This document shows, piece after piece, positions 16,282 to 24,640 of a DNA stretch of 40,113 nucleotides. Each line of letters opens with the position of its first letter. Within the stretch, counting starts at the first letter, position 1. The notes beneath the pieces are model-generated. The model searched no databases. It worked only from the letters and a program-made list of their open reading frames with translations, and was not told where the DNA came from. The stretch is from SFDP01 sp051653625 (GTDB lineage Bacteria > Bacillota > Clostridia > Lachnospirales > Lachnospiraceae): positions 1-40,113 of the forward strand of contig JBOFWM010000009.1 of the NCBI GenBank assembly GCA_051653625.1. The letters are read 5' to 3'. The position numbers were made by a program, and so were the translations under genes.

Positions 16282-16863
16282 ATGAAGTATATCTCGGGAA
16301 GTATGATTAAAGATTTAAGAGAAAAAAAGAAAATGACACAAATAGAAGTTGCGGAATATCTACAAGTAAGTGATAAAACAATTTCGAAATGGGAAAATGA
16401 AAGAGGATTACCAGACATATCCCTTTTAAGCCCATTGGCTACGGTTCTAGGTGTTACCGTAACAGAATTATTAGCTGGTGATTATGCAATTAATAAAAAT
16501 AAATCAGGAAATATGAAAAAAACTGTTTTCTATGTATGTCCAATATGCGGCAATATCATACATGCGTTAGGAGAAGGCGATTTTAATTGTTGTGGAATAA
16601 AATTAATGTTATTAGAATCTGAAAAAGAGGACGAACAACATCTTATTGTATGTGAAACAATAGATAATGAATACTGTCTTACAATGGAACATGAAATGGG
16701 AAAAAATCACTATATTTCTTTTATTGCTTATGTAACATCAGATAAATTAGAAATAATAAAATTATACCCTGAGCAAAATATTTGTTGCAGATTTAGAAAA
16801 AATGGACATGGACTAATTTTTGCATATTGTAATAAACATGGACTTTTTCAAGTGCGAATATAA
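16282..16863 (+). CDS. XRE-type HTH protein fused to a desulfoferrodoxin-like domain
   Basis: This 193-residue protein starts with a DNA-binding helix-turn-helix (IKDLREKKKMTQIEVAEYLQVSDKTISKWEN, residues 9-39). After a short linker come features of superoxide reductase: a rubredoxin-like metal site CPICGN then NCCG (about residues 91-107), and a second domain with HEMGKNHYISFIAYV and the closing YCNKHGLF, which echo the iron-site His and Cys of desulfoferrodoxin. A regulator that senses superoxide or iron through this domain is an inference. AAGAAGGAAATGGT precedes the ATG. It is transcribed alone, facing the J-domain gene, and ends at a strong bidirectional hairpin. Confidence 0.85.
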   Translation: MKYISGSMIKDLREKKKMTQIEVAEYLQVSDKTISKWENERGLPDISLLSPLATVLGVTVTELLAGDYAINKNKSGNMKKTVFYVCPICGNIIHALGEGDFNCCGIKLMLLESEKEDEQHLIVCETIDNEYCLTMEHEMGKNHYISFIAYVTSDKLEIIKLYPEQNICCRFRKNGHGLIFAYCNKHGLFQVRI

Positions 16864-16889
16864 AAATATGTACAGATATCATTTGTGAT

Positions 16890-16950
16890 ACAAATAAAAA
16901 AGGGAGCTGTTTATAAAAAAATATTATAAACAGCTTCCCTTTTTATTTGT
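16890..16950. terminator. Bidirectional terminator between convergent genes
   Basis: A 27-base stem (16890-16916 with 16924-16950) has only a local mismatch around its GGGAG/TCCC part and a loop of 7 bases. The arms carry A-runs on the left and T-runs on the right, so it can stop transcripts from both the HTH gene and the J-domain gene. Confidence 0.88.
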
Positions 16951-16993
16951 ATGTAAATTTGTTTTTTGTTTATTATCCATTGAATACATAATA

Positions 16994-18298
16994 TTAAATA
17001 AGTTGTAATTTTGCCTCGTATTGGTCTTGCAATTGTTTGAATGTTTCTTCGTGTCCATTGCTATCAGGATGATATACTTTACAAAGAGATTTATATCTTT
17101 TTTTAGTATCTTCTTCCGTTTCACATCCTGCAAAAAAATCAATAATTTCACTTTTTTTATTAGCATTTTTGATTTGTTCATTTAAGATAGAAGTTATTCT
17201 TTTATCTATATTTTTAGATTGTTTTTTAGCTGTTTCGATTAAAGGGATAAATCTTTGCTCGAAATAATTACAATCAATTGAGGTAGTATGAGATCTTAAT
17301 TCTGTTACAAGTTCTGAAATTAACTGAATATATGCTGTAAAATCATATCTAAGAGATGTATCGTGCTTAATACTTAACGCAGTTTCTACCTGTTGATTTA
17401 AAAAATCTAAATTATCAAATAATTCTTGCAATGATTTTAGTGATTCTTCGCATTTTTGTACGTTTTTACCTGCGCTAAAAGTGTAGTCTGTAGTAGATTC
17501 TTGATCAAATTCTAATGCTTTTTGTCGCATAAACTCTTTGTACTGTTTATAATCTTGTGTTGCATATTTTAAGGTAATTCCCCATTCATTCCATTCGATT
17601 CCCAAGGAAATTATAACAATAACAATAGATACAACAATTACAATAAAGTAAAGTACAGAAAATATGGCATTTGTTGTAGGAAAAAGTTTTAAATATTCAA
17701 TCACATTAATACCAAAAATTGTTGATATACTAAAATTTACTGTAAATATAGAATATACTCCAAAGATAATGGCGCATATCACTGAAATTAGAAGTGATAG
17801 TGAAAAGATAAAAATAATTAATTTATTAAATAATGATAACAAATGCCAGAAAATACAAGTAAATAATAATGTTGTAGAATTTGTAGTTTCTTTTAAAAGT
17901 TCGTAATCTGATTTGCAAATATCATACAATTTTGAATAGGCATCATGTGTAAGTTGAAAGATAGCTTCGAATATGACAAGAAAAATTCCTGCAATTCCTG
18001 CAATAATAACTCCTGCAATACTTCCGAAAAAGAATAAAATAGAAAATATTATACCAATAATTGCACCAAATAAAATAATTATGGCAAGAAAAGTAGCTAG
18101 GTTGTTTAATATATTATTAGGGTTGTTAAAAATTGCATTTAATATGGCGAGTATGAGGAGAACAACTCCAACGCATACAAAAACAATTATTTTTTCCATT
18201 GCCTTTTGTAATAATTTTGCAGTAATTGAAAGCAGCAAAATTGGAAAGGAAAGAATAGAAAGACTATTAAGTTTTAAAATGGTTATTCCTGTTTTCAT
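16994..18298 (-). CDS. Multi-pass membrane protein with C-terminal J domain
   Basis: This 434-residue protein has an N-terminal membrane half (hydrophobic spans roughly within residues 8-25, 33-56, 67-115, 145-190 and 210-235), a helical cytoplasmic part with possible coiled coil, and a C-terminal J domain. The J domain is recognised by KKRYKSLCKVYHPDSNG with the HPD triad at 410-412, the DnaK-stimulating motif. Only the core of a J domain is present (about 50 residues). It probably recruits the DnaK chaperone to the membrane; the client is unknown. AAAGGAG precedes the ATG. It follows the lipoprotein gene by 18 bases and is cotranscribed with it. Confidence 0.82.
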   Translation of the reverse strand: MKTGITILKLNSLSILSFPILLLSITAKLLQKAMEKIIVFVCVGVVLLILAILNAIFNNPNNILNNLATFLAIIILFGAIIGIIFSILFFFGSIAGVIIAGIAGIFLVIFEAIFQLTHDAYSKLYDICKSDYELLKETTNSTTLLFTCIFWHLLSLFNKLIIFIFSLSLLISVICAIIFGVYSIFTVNFSISTIFGINVIEYLKLFPTTNAIFSVLYFIVIVVSIVIVIISLGIEWNEWGITLKYATQDYKQYKEFMRQKALEFDQESTTDYTFSAGKNVQKCEESLKSLQELFDNLDFLNQQVETALSIKHDTSLRYDFTAYIQLISELVTELRSHTTSIDCNYFEQRFIPLIETAKKQSKNIDKRITSILNEQIKNANKKSEIIDFFAGCETEEDTKKRYKSLCKVYHPDSNGHEETFKQLQDQYEAKLQLI

Positions 18299-18316
18299 TG
18301 CTCTTATCTCCTTTGT

Positions 18317-19249
18317 TTAATTGTAACGATTAAATTCGTATGAGATGGATTCTACATTTTTGCTACGACTATTTAGTTTAATGGAAATTCGATCACCAGA
18401 AATTTTGTCGATATAAACTAAAGTTGAATCTGCTATATCCATTCCGATGAAAGGGGTACCTAAACAATAATCAGGAGTACCTAGTAAGCCACTCTGTGCG
18501 TTTACTATAGGTTCGAGAGACATTCCAACTGTAAGACCTTTAGGGAGTGTCACGTTATTGCGTGAAAAATAAAAACCAATAAATTCACATTCAGTTGCAG
18601 GAAGCATTCCATACTGTTGTGTATTTTGAATTATCATAGAGAGACCTCTGAACTCCTCTGAATAAAGATAAGCAATATCACCAGCATTCACATTTTTGTC
18701 GGCTCCTCCTGTAAAATTTATCTTGTCTGGAATGGATTGCATATCATAAATAGTTCCTTCATATTGTACTTTGCGTGAATAAGTAGTTTCGTTTATTATT
18801 TCATTACTTGGCATATTTTTAAGAATAGATTGAGATAAACTCTCAGGATTTAAAATAGTAATTGCTAATGGAGTCGTTGTATTTGGTTCAATTATAAATG
18901 TCTCTTTTGAGGCAACAACAGTAATTTCGGTAAGAAGTGTATTGATAGCATAAATAGAAGAGACGGTATAGGTTCCAGGTAATACATTTATTTCTTCGCT
19001 ATAATTATTTGTATCTGTTAATTTAATAGAATAGCTTTTGTCGGCTAAAGAATTATTGAGAGATATGTAAATAGATGTTGCATCTTTTAGTCCTTGTGAT
19101 AAATTAAAATATTCTTGTGGTAAATTATCAACATATATATGACAGCTTGAGTCCCATTGCATTTCTTCAGATTGTTTTGAACATCCCGAAAAAAGCAATA
19201 GTAGAATCGCACAAAATAGTACTATAATTGAAAAATTCTTTTTTTTCAT
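18317..19249 (-). CDS. Lipoprotein of unknown function
   Basis: This 310-residue protein begins with a clear lipoprotein signal: KKKNF, a hydrophobic core VLFCAILLLLF and lipobox FSGC with the lipidated Cys at residue 23. The remainder looks like beta-rich extracellular domains (repeated short strands with TYTVSSIYAINTLL and a late segment GDRISIKLNSRSKNVESISYEF). I recognise no enzyme motif. AAGGAG lies before the ATG. It is the first gene of a two-gene operon with the J-domain membrane protein, which suggests a joint envelope role. Confidence 0.75.
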   Translation of the reverse strand: MKKKNFSIIVLFCAILLLLFSGCSKQSEEMQWDSSCHIYVDNLPQEYFNLSQGLKDATSIYISLNNSLADKSYSIKLTDTNNYSEEINVLPGTYTVSSIYAINTLLTEITVVASKETFIIEPNTTTPLAITILNPESLSQSILKNMPSNEIINETTYSRKVQYEGTIYDMQSIPDKINFTGGADKNVNAGDIAYLYSEEFRGLSMIIQNTQQYGMLPATECEFIGFYFSRNNVTLPKGLTVGMSLEPIVNAQSGLLGTPDYCLGTPFIGMDIADSTLVYIDKISGDRISIKLNSRSKNVESISYEFNRYN

Positions 19250-19362
19250 AATGATTCTCCTTAGTTAAAATATTAAATTTAACGCTATAATTCACGATAT
19301 TATAGTATTTTATTTATAATGTCAATATGATTGCAAATGTATTGCAGAGTTTTTGCGTGATG

Positions 19363-20001
19363 CTATAAAAATATATCGTGAGAAGTAAGTTGATATGTTC
19401 CTTTTCCTATTTTTTCGACGAATCCTTCTGCTTCGCATTGCTTCATGATTCTTTGGAGCTGTCTTGAACTGCAATGTAAATGAAATGCGGCCTGTTCTAA
19501 TCCTTTCAAAAGTCCGGAATCGCATTTATATTTCATATAAGTTAAAACGCGCTCTCTTAGTGAGGAGGGCGAAGCATCTAGGTTTGTAATAGACATTAAT
19601 TTTTGTGAGAGACTTTTACCTATTAATTGCAAAAAAAGGTTGTTTTGAAGAAGTGTTTCTTTGTTCTCTTTTATTGAAAAAGCAATACAAATTAATTCTT
19701 CACAAGCTTGTGCAAATGTATTTATATTTTGCGAATAGAAAAAGTCTGTGTCTCCAAGAATATAATCGTTATTACCTCTAGATAAAGAATATCTCGTTCC
19801 ATCATCACGAATAAAATAAATAATGAGAGAACCACTCACAACAATTTGAAAGAATTCTTCTTCGCAAAAAGGTGAAGAAACAAATTCATTTTTTTCGTAT
19901 TTCATTAAAAATATTGGTATTTCTAATTGTTCTAAAACATCTTGAAAACAACTTTTTTTAATATAACTTTGAATATAACTTACTTCGTATATTTTTTTCA
20001 T
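19363..20001 (-). CDS. Crp/Fnr-family transcriptional regulator
   Basis: This 212-residue protein has a cyclic-nucleotide-binding-like beta-barrel (about residues 20-125, with FFQIVVSGSLIIYFIRDDGTRYSL) and a C-terminal winged helix (LEQAAFHLHCSSRQLQRIMKQCEAEGFV, about 166-193). The Arg/Ser signature for cAMP is not seen, so the ligand is unknown. GGAGG precedes the ATG. It is divergent from a MATE exporter, and an 18-base perfect dyad in the gap is a good candidate operator, so it probably controls that exporter and itself. Confidence 0.85.
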   Translation of the reverse strand: MKKIYEVSYIQSYIKKSCFQDVLEQLEIPIFLMKYEKNEFVSSPFCEEEFFQIVVSGSLIIYFIRDDGTRYSLSRGNNDYILGDTDFFYSQNINTFAQACEELICIAFSIKENKETLLQNNLFLQLIGKSLSQKLMSITNLDASPSSLRERVLTYMKYKCDSGLLKGLEQAAFHLHCSSRQLQRIMKQCEAEGFVEKIGKGTYQLTSHDIFL

Positions 20002-20011
20002 AAATCCTCCA

Positions 20012-20029
20012 ACAAGACATTTGTCTTGT
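20012..20029. promoter_or_regulatory. Dyad operator between Crp/Fnr gene and MATE gene
   Basis: ACAAGACATTTGTCTTGT is a perfect 7-base inverted repeat around a 4-base centre. It sits 10 bases upstream of the Crp/Fnr start codon, and its right end overlaps the -35 box of the MATE promoter. Arm length and spacing suit a Crp/Fnr dimer. Confidence 0.65.
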
Positions 20030-20055
20030 TTTTTAATTTTATCTTACTTTATAAT
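20026..20055 (+). promoter_or_regulatory. Promoter of the MATE exporter gene
   Basis: TTGTTT (20026-20031) and a perfect TATAAT (20050-20055) are 18 bases apart, 30 bases before the ATG. The overlapping dyad at 20012-20029 suggests regulation by the divergent Crp/Fnr protein. Confidence 0.6.
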
Positions 20056-20084
20056 GGTGAAGATTTCAAGGGAGGACTATTATA

Positions 20085-21434
20085 ATGACAACAGTTTTTG
20101 AAGAAAAGAATATTACGAAAGCAATTTTAAGAGTAATATTGCCGGCTATGCTAGGGCAATTAACGACTCTAATCTATAATATTGCAGACACCTATTTTGT
20201 ATCCTTAACAAAGGATCCGGCTACGATTGCAGCAGTTACTTTGTGTGCTCCAATTCTCTTAATTATTATGTCGATTGCAATAATTTTTGGAATGGGTGGA
20301 AGTAGTGTCATTGCACGAATGTTAGGAGAATCAAAGAAAAAAGAAGCAAGTAAAACAATAACTTTTTGTACATATGCAATGATATTTTTTGGAATTGTTA
20401 CGTTGATACTTGGTACAGTATTTTTGAATCCATTAGCAAAAGTAATAGGTGCTGATGCGGATAATCTTTTATATACATGTGACTATCTAAAGTATATATT
20501 TTATGGCGCACCATTTATTATGTTATCTAACGGTTTTGTTCATCTTTTTCGTTCTATAGGATTCATAAAAGAAAGTACGATTGGATTAATACTTGGAAAT
20601 GCAATTAATATAGTGTTGGATTATGTATTTATTGTAATATTTGGATTTGGAACTGCAGGTGCAGCACTTGCAACTTCTATAGGATTTGCATGTGCAACGC
20701 TTTATTATATTTTTTGTATGATAAGACAACAATATAAAGGGAATGAGTTGGTTTCCTTAATGCCTAAGAATTTTAATATGAATACAATAATGGTTAAAAG
20801 TGTTATTAGCATTGGTATTCCGGGGGCATTGATTACAGTGCTTATGAGTGTATCTAATATCGTATTAAATAATTATATCAGTATTTATGGATCAGACGCA
20901 GTGGCTTCTTACGGTATTGCATATAAAATAAATATGATTCCAATTTTATTGTCGGTTGGGTTATCTCAAGGTGTGACACCACTCATTGGATATTATTATG
21001 GTGCTAGTAAGAAAAAGAAAATAACAGATATAATGAAATATTCAACATGGTACAGTGTTATTCTTGGTTTGTTATTTACAATATTATTTTTAATATTTGG
21101 AAAAAATCTCGCATCCATATTTTTGCAAGAGGAAGCATTAATAAATCAAACGGGTTATTTTCTTAGTTTATTATGTATTTCAGCACCAATTGTAGGGATT
21201 ATTAATATGACAACCTCATACTTTCAAGCGTTAGGAAAAGGAATGCATTCATTGAGTATTACTTTGTTAAGAAATGCAGTACTTTTTATTCCAGGAGTTA
21301 TTTTGCTAAATTACATATGGAAATTAAATGGAGTAATTGCGGCTCAAGCAGTGGTTGAAATTATTTTAACGATTATATGTATCTTTATGTATCGTAAAGC
21401 ATCAAAAAATATAGAAAAGCAATTAGAAGATTAA
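20085..21434 (+). CDS. MATE-family multidrug exporter
   Basis: This 449-residue protein is a cation-coupled exporter of the MATE family, with about twelve membrane spans in two homologous halves. Family segments are RVILPAMLGQLTTLIYNIADTYFVS at the N-terminus and SIGIPGALITVLMSVSNIVLNNYIS at the start of the second half, plus SQGVTPLIGYYYGASKKKK. AAGGGAGGA precedes the ATG. The nitroreductase gene follows after 12 bases. The exported compound is unknown; the Crp/Fnr neighbour suggests induced expression. Confidence 0.92.
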   Translation: MTTVFEEKNITKAILRVILPAMLGQLTTLIYNIADTYFVSLTKDPATIAAVTLCAPILLIIMSIAIIFGMGGSSVIARMLGESKKKEASKTITFCTYAMIFFGIVTLILGTVFLNPLAKVIGADADNLLYTCDYLKYIFYGAPFIMLSNGFVHLFRSIGFIKESTIGLILGNAINIVLDYVFIVIFGFGTAGAALATSIGFACATLYYIFCMIRQQYKGNELVSLMPKNFNMNTIMVKSVISIGIPGALITVLMSVSNIVLNNYISIYGSDAVASYGIAYKINMIPILLSVGLSQGVTPLIGYYYGASKKKKITDIMKYSTWYSVILGLLFTILFLIFGKNLASIFLQEEALINQTGYFLSLLCISAPIVGIINMTTSYFQALGKGMHSLSITLLRNAVLFIPGVILLNYIWKLNGVIAAQAVVEIILTIICIFMYRKASKNIEKQLED

Positions 21435-21446
21435 GGAGAAAGAAAA

Positions 21447-22004
21447 ATGAATGTGATTGAATGTATTGAAACAAGAAGAAGTATAAGAAAGTTTAATGAA
21501 AAGAAAATTAGTAGAGAAACAATAAACAAATTGATTGAATTAGGCACACTAGCACCTACTAGTATGGGAAAAGAACCTTGGGGATTTGTGGTAATACAAG
21601 ATAAAGAAGAAATAAATCGTTGGTCTGAAAAAATAAAAACTTTTCTATTAGAAAATCTAGAACAATTTCCATATTTGAAACCAATGGAAACTATTTTAGC
21701 AAAACCAGATTTTAGTGTATTTAATAGCGCAGAAAATATGATTGTAATTTATGGAAATACGCAAACACACTACTACACAATCGATTGTACATTAGCATCA
21801 CAAAATATTATGCTAGCTGCAAATAGCATGGAAATAGGAACATGCTGGATTGGATTTTCACAATTCCTTTTTGATAATGAAGAGTTTAAAAAGCAATATC
21901 ATGTTCCAGAAGAATATAAACTTGTATCTACAATCATATTAGGGTACCATGATGAATTACCAAAGAAAGCAAATAGAAAACCAGCTATTATCTTCAATGA
22001 GTAA
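21447..22004 (+). CDS. Nitroreductase-family FMN oxidoreductase
   Basis: This 185-residue flavoprotein belongs to the nitroreductase fold. The N-terminal ETRRSIRKFNEKKISRETINKLIELGTLAPTSMGKEPWGFVVI is the FMN-binding signature (RRSIR and the APTSMG-W-F segment), and GTCWIGF and STIILGYHDE in the C-terminal part are typical. It probably reduces a nitro, quinone or enone substrate with NAD(P)H. AAGGAG precedes the ATG, and it is cotranscribed with the MATE exporter, which fits a detoxification pair. Confidence 0.9.
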   Translation: MNVIECIETRRSIRKFNEKKISRETINKLIELGTLAPTSMGKEPWGFVVIQDKEEINRWSEKIKTFLLENLEQFPYLKPMETILAKPDFSVFNSAENMIVIYGNTQTHYYTIDCTLASQNIMLAANSMEIGTCWIGFSQFLFDNEEFKKQYHVPEEYKLVSTIILGYHDELPKKANRKPAIIFNE

Positions 22005-22017
22005 TATGGATAAAACA

Positions 22018-22398
22018 TTATTTATTATTTGGTATGGTTTTCACTCGAAAAGTAAAAAACAAAATGTGACAAATCCATACAATTGCAAGAACCATGCGCA
22101 AAGCAGGGATTGTGTGCATCATAATAAAACCAACACACAAAGCAAGCGTTACTAGTAGCATAATATGAACTTTTGTTCGCCATGTCATACCTTGACCGCG
22201 GACATAAGATTCTAAATTATTCTTGTATAAATTTGTGTGAACAAACCAATTATGAAGACGATATGAACTCTTGCCAAAGAAAAAAGCAGCAAGGAGTAGA
22301 AAAGGAAAAGTAGGTATTAAAGGTAAAACAGATCCAACTGCTCCAAGCACTAATCCTATAAAACCTAACATAGTATAAAGTAATTTCTTGATATGCAT
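22018..22398 (-). CDS. YbaN-like (DUF454) inner membrane protein
   Basis: This 126-residue protein has the DUF454 hallmark VLPLIPTFPFLLLAAFFFGKSSYRLHNWF (about residues 24-52) and four hydrophobic spans. Its function is not known in any organism. It is convergent with the nitroreductase gene, only 13 bases apart, and is transcribed alone. Confidence 0.88.
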   Translation of the reverse strand: MHIKKLLYTMLGFIGLVLGAVGSVLPLIPTFPFLLLAAFFFGKSSYRLHNWFVHTNLYKNNLESYVRGQGMTWRTKVHIMLLVTLALCVGFIMMHTIPALRMVLAIVWICHILFFTFRVKTIPNNK

Positions 22399-22506
22399 GA
22401 GATATCCTCAGTTTTTCTTTATTTTATTCATAAGTGCATAGTTTCGATACTTTTTTATTGTTTTAAACTAAAATAAGGGTGGATGAATTTTAAGTATCAA
22501 TAGTAT

Positions 22507-22545
22507 AAAAAAGAATTCAGTTGTAATAATCTGAATTCTTTTTTT
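22507..22545. terminator. Terminator of the Gfo/Idh cluster
   Basis: AAAAAAGAATTCAG (22507-22520) and CTGAATTCTTTTTT (22531-22544) form a perfect 14-base stem with a 10-base loop. Flanking A and T runs let it act on either strand. It lies just after the stop of the minus-strand oxidoreductase at 22560. Confidence 0.85.
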
Positions 22546-22559
22546 GAATAATACTATAT

Positions 22560-23609
22560 TTAAATCAAAACATCTATTGATTTTTTTAGTTCGCTACTTT
22601 CAAAAGCAGTATCAATTACTTTCATTACACGAAGCATGTCATTTGTAGTAACAAATAAAGCTTCTTCTCCTGTGGTAGCTTTATGAAAATTACGATAATA
22701 ATCAGTTGCATCAGTTGCAACCTCGGGCAATGCAATAGTTTCAAGTGTATGTTCTGCGCGTGGAGCCATGGTTCTAGTTGGACCGGCAGCAGTATATACA
22801 ATACCTTCATCAAATACAACATTGAATTGGTTTGCGCGAACAATGCTTCCGTTACATTCCCAGTCATTAATTTGTAAAGTTCCTTTTTTTCCGCTAATAT
22901 GCCAACGAGGAAGAGGAATAAAAGTATTTGTACTTACTTCGCATAATGCGGACACACCGTTAGCGAATTCAAGAAAAATTTTGAAATTATCATCTACCTC
23001 TGGATATTGTACAGTTAATAGATTGGCGTAGATTCTTATAACTGGACTTTTTACCATACAAAGTAATTGATCAATTAAGTGAACACCCCAATCAAATAAC
23101 ATGCCACCACCTGCAATCTTAACGCATCTCCAATCACCAGGAATACCCTTTGCACCTTGCACACGGCTTTCGATATAATATGGTTCGCCGATTGTGTTTG
23201 TATTTATTGTTTCGCAAGCAATACGATAATCTTTATCCCAACGTCTATTTTGATGTACGCAAAATAATTTTCCTACTTCTTCACTCACTGCAAGGACTTC
23301 TTCAAGTTCCTTTGTATTCATCATTACAGGTTTTTCACAAATAACATGTTTGTTTGCTTTTAGTGCAGCAATAGAAATGTCTTTGTGAAAATTATTTGGA
23401 ACGGCAACAATTACTGTATCAATAGCACTGTCGCTTAATAGCAAATCTAAACTAGAATAAATCTTAAAACCATCTTTCGTTGCGGCTTCTAATTTTTTCT
23501 CATTAATATCATAAATACCAAATATCTTAAAATGTTCTGGCATTGATGCAATTAACTCGGTATGCCATTTGCCCATACCTCCATATCCAATAAGTCCTAT
23601 ATTCTTCAT
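22560..23609 (-). CDS. Gfo/Idh/MocA-family oxidoreductase (second of two)
   Basis: This 349-residue NAD(P)-dependent enzyme oxidises or reduces a sugar-like substrate. The Rossmann motif GLIGYGGMGKWH (about residues 4-15) binds the cofactor, and CEKPVMMN (about 92-99) contains the conserved Lys of the EKP motif. The C-terminal GGGMLFDWGVHLIDQLL carries the catalytic His region. The frame is open to 23657, but GGAAGGAA lies before the ATG at 23609, which starts directly at the Rossmann fold. It is the last gene of a three-gene cluster. The substrate cannot be read from the sequence. Confidence 0.88.
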   Translation of the reverse strand: MKNIGLIGYGGMGKWHTELIASMPEHFKIFGIYDINEKKLEAATKDGFKIYSSLDLLLSDSAIDTVIVAVPNNFHKDISIAALKANKHVICEKPVMMNTKELEEVLAVSEEVGKLFCVHQNRRWDKDYRIACETINTNTIGEPYYIESRVQGAKGIPGDWRCVKIAGGGMLFDWGVHLIDQLLCMVKSPVIRIYANLLTVQYPEVDDNFKIFLEFANGVSALCEVSTNTFIPLPRWHISGKKGTLQINDWECNGSIVRANQFNVVFDEGIVYTAAGPTRTMAPRAEHTLETIALPEVATDATDYYRNFHKATTGEEALFVTTNDMLRVMKVIDTAFESSELKKSIDVLI

Positions 23610-23647
23610 AAATATTCCTTCCGTATTGTTTAAATTGAAGTTAGAAA

Positions 23648-24613
23648 CTATGCCCAATACATTTCATTATCTGCTTTTTCAAATAAGATTGTTTTTTGTA
23701 AAAATGAAATAGCTTTTTCTAAGCCTTCTTTTCCTGTCATTAATCCATCTTCATGTTCAATAGAAATGATGCCATCATATCCAATTAATGAGAGTTCGCT
23801 GAAGATATCACGCCATACTTGCTCGCTATGACCATACCCAACAGTACGGAACATCCACGAACGTTCGGCTAGTTTATCGTAACGAGTCGTGTCTAATACG
23901 CCGCGTGCGGAACAATTATATGTATTAATTTGTGTATCTTTAGCGTGGAAATGATAGATGCAATCTTTTAACATACGAATTGCGGCTACAGGATCAATTC
24001 CTTGCCAGAATAAATGAGATGGATCAAAATTTGCACCGATCGAATCACCAACAGCTTCGCGTAAGCGTAACATAGTGCCTGGATTATAAACGCAAAATCC
24101 TGGGTGGATTTCGATTGCTACACGCACGTTGTGACTTTTTGCAAATGCACCGGCTTCTTTCCAATAAGGAATTAATTTTTCGTTCCATTGCCATTCTCTT
24201 ATCTCTTCATGATCGGTTGGCCATGTAGCAACTGCCCAGTTTGGGTACTTTGCTCCTTCGTGATCTCCAGGACATCCGGAAAATGTAACCACAGTCTTTA
24301 CGCCAAGTTGTTCTGCAAGAAGTACAGCAGCTTCAAATTGTGCATGATCATCTTGAGCAATTTCTTTGTTTGGATGAACAGGATTACCATGAACAGAAAG
24401 TGCAGCAAGTTCAATATCTACACTATCAATAGTATCTTTAAATTCTTTTAATAGAGCTGGATCAGCTAATAATTTACGAGCATCACAATGTGCTGTTCCA
24501 GGAGAACCACCACATCCGATTTCTACTTGCTGTACTCCTTGTGATTGAAGATATTCTAACGCTTCTTTTAATGGTTTGTCACTTAAACAAACAGTAAATA
24601 CTCCTAATTTCAT
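23648..24613 (-). CDS. Sugar phosphate isomerase/epimerase-like TIM-barrel protein
   Basis: This 321-residue protein has the xylose isomerase-like TIM barrel of the IolE/YcjR group. Metal-binding residues are visible in AIEIHPGF, GANFDPSHLFWQG, YHFHAKDTQ and ISIEHED. Such enzymes isomerise or epimerise sugars or inositol derivatives, often on the keto product of a Gfo/Idh partner, and it lies between two such oxidoreductases. AGAAAGGAA precedes the ATG. The exact substrate is unknown. Confidence 0.88.
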   Translation of the reverse strand: MKLGVFTVCLSDKPLKEALEYLQSQGVQQVEIGCGGSPGTAHCDARKLLADPALLKEFKDTIDSVDIELAALSVHGNPVHPNKEIAQDDHAQFEAAVLLAEQLGVKTVVTFSGCPGDHEGAKYPNWAVATWPTDHEEIREWQWNEKLIPYWKEAGAFAKSHNVRVAIEIHPGFCVYNPGTMLRLREAVGDSIGANFDPSHLFWQGIDPVAAIRMLKDCIYHFHAKDTQINTYNCSARGVLDTTRYDKLAERSWMFRTVGYGHSEQVWRDIFSELSLIGYDGIISIEHEDGLMTGKEGLEKAISFLQKTILFEKADNEMYWA

Positions 24614-24640
24614 GATTTTTTATTCCTTTCTATTATAAGA

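Noticed and set aside
16994..17200. Frame overlapping the C-terminus of the J-domain gene on the same strand.
   Set aside because: Low-complexity Lys/Ile-rich shadow frame without start signals; the HPD-containing frame is the coding one.
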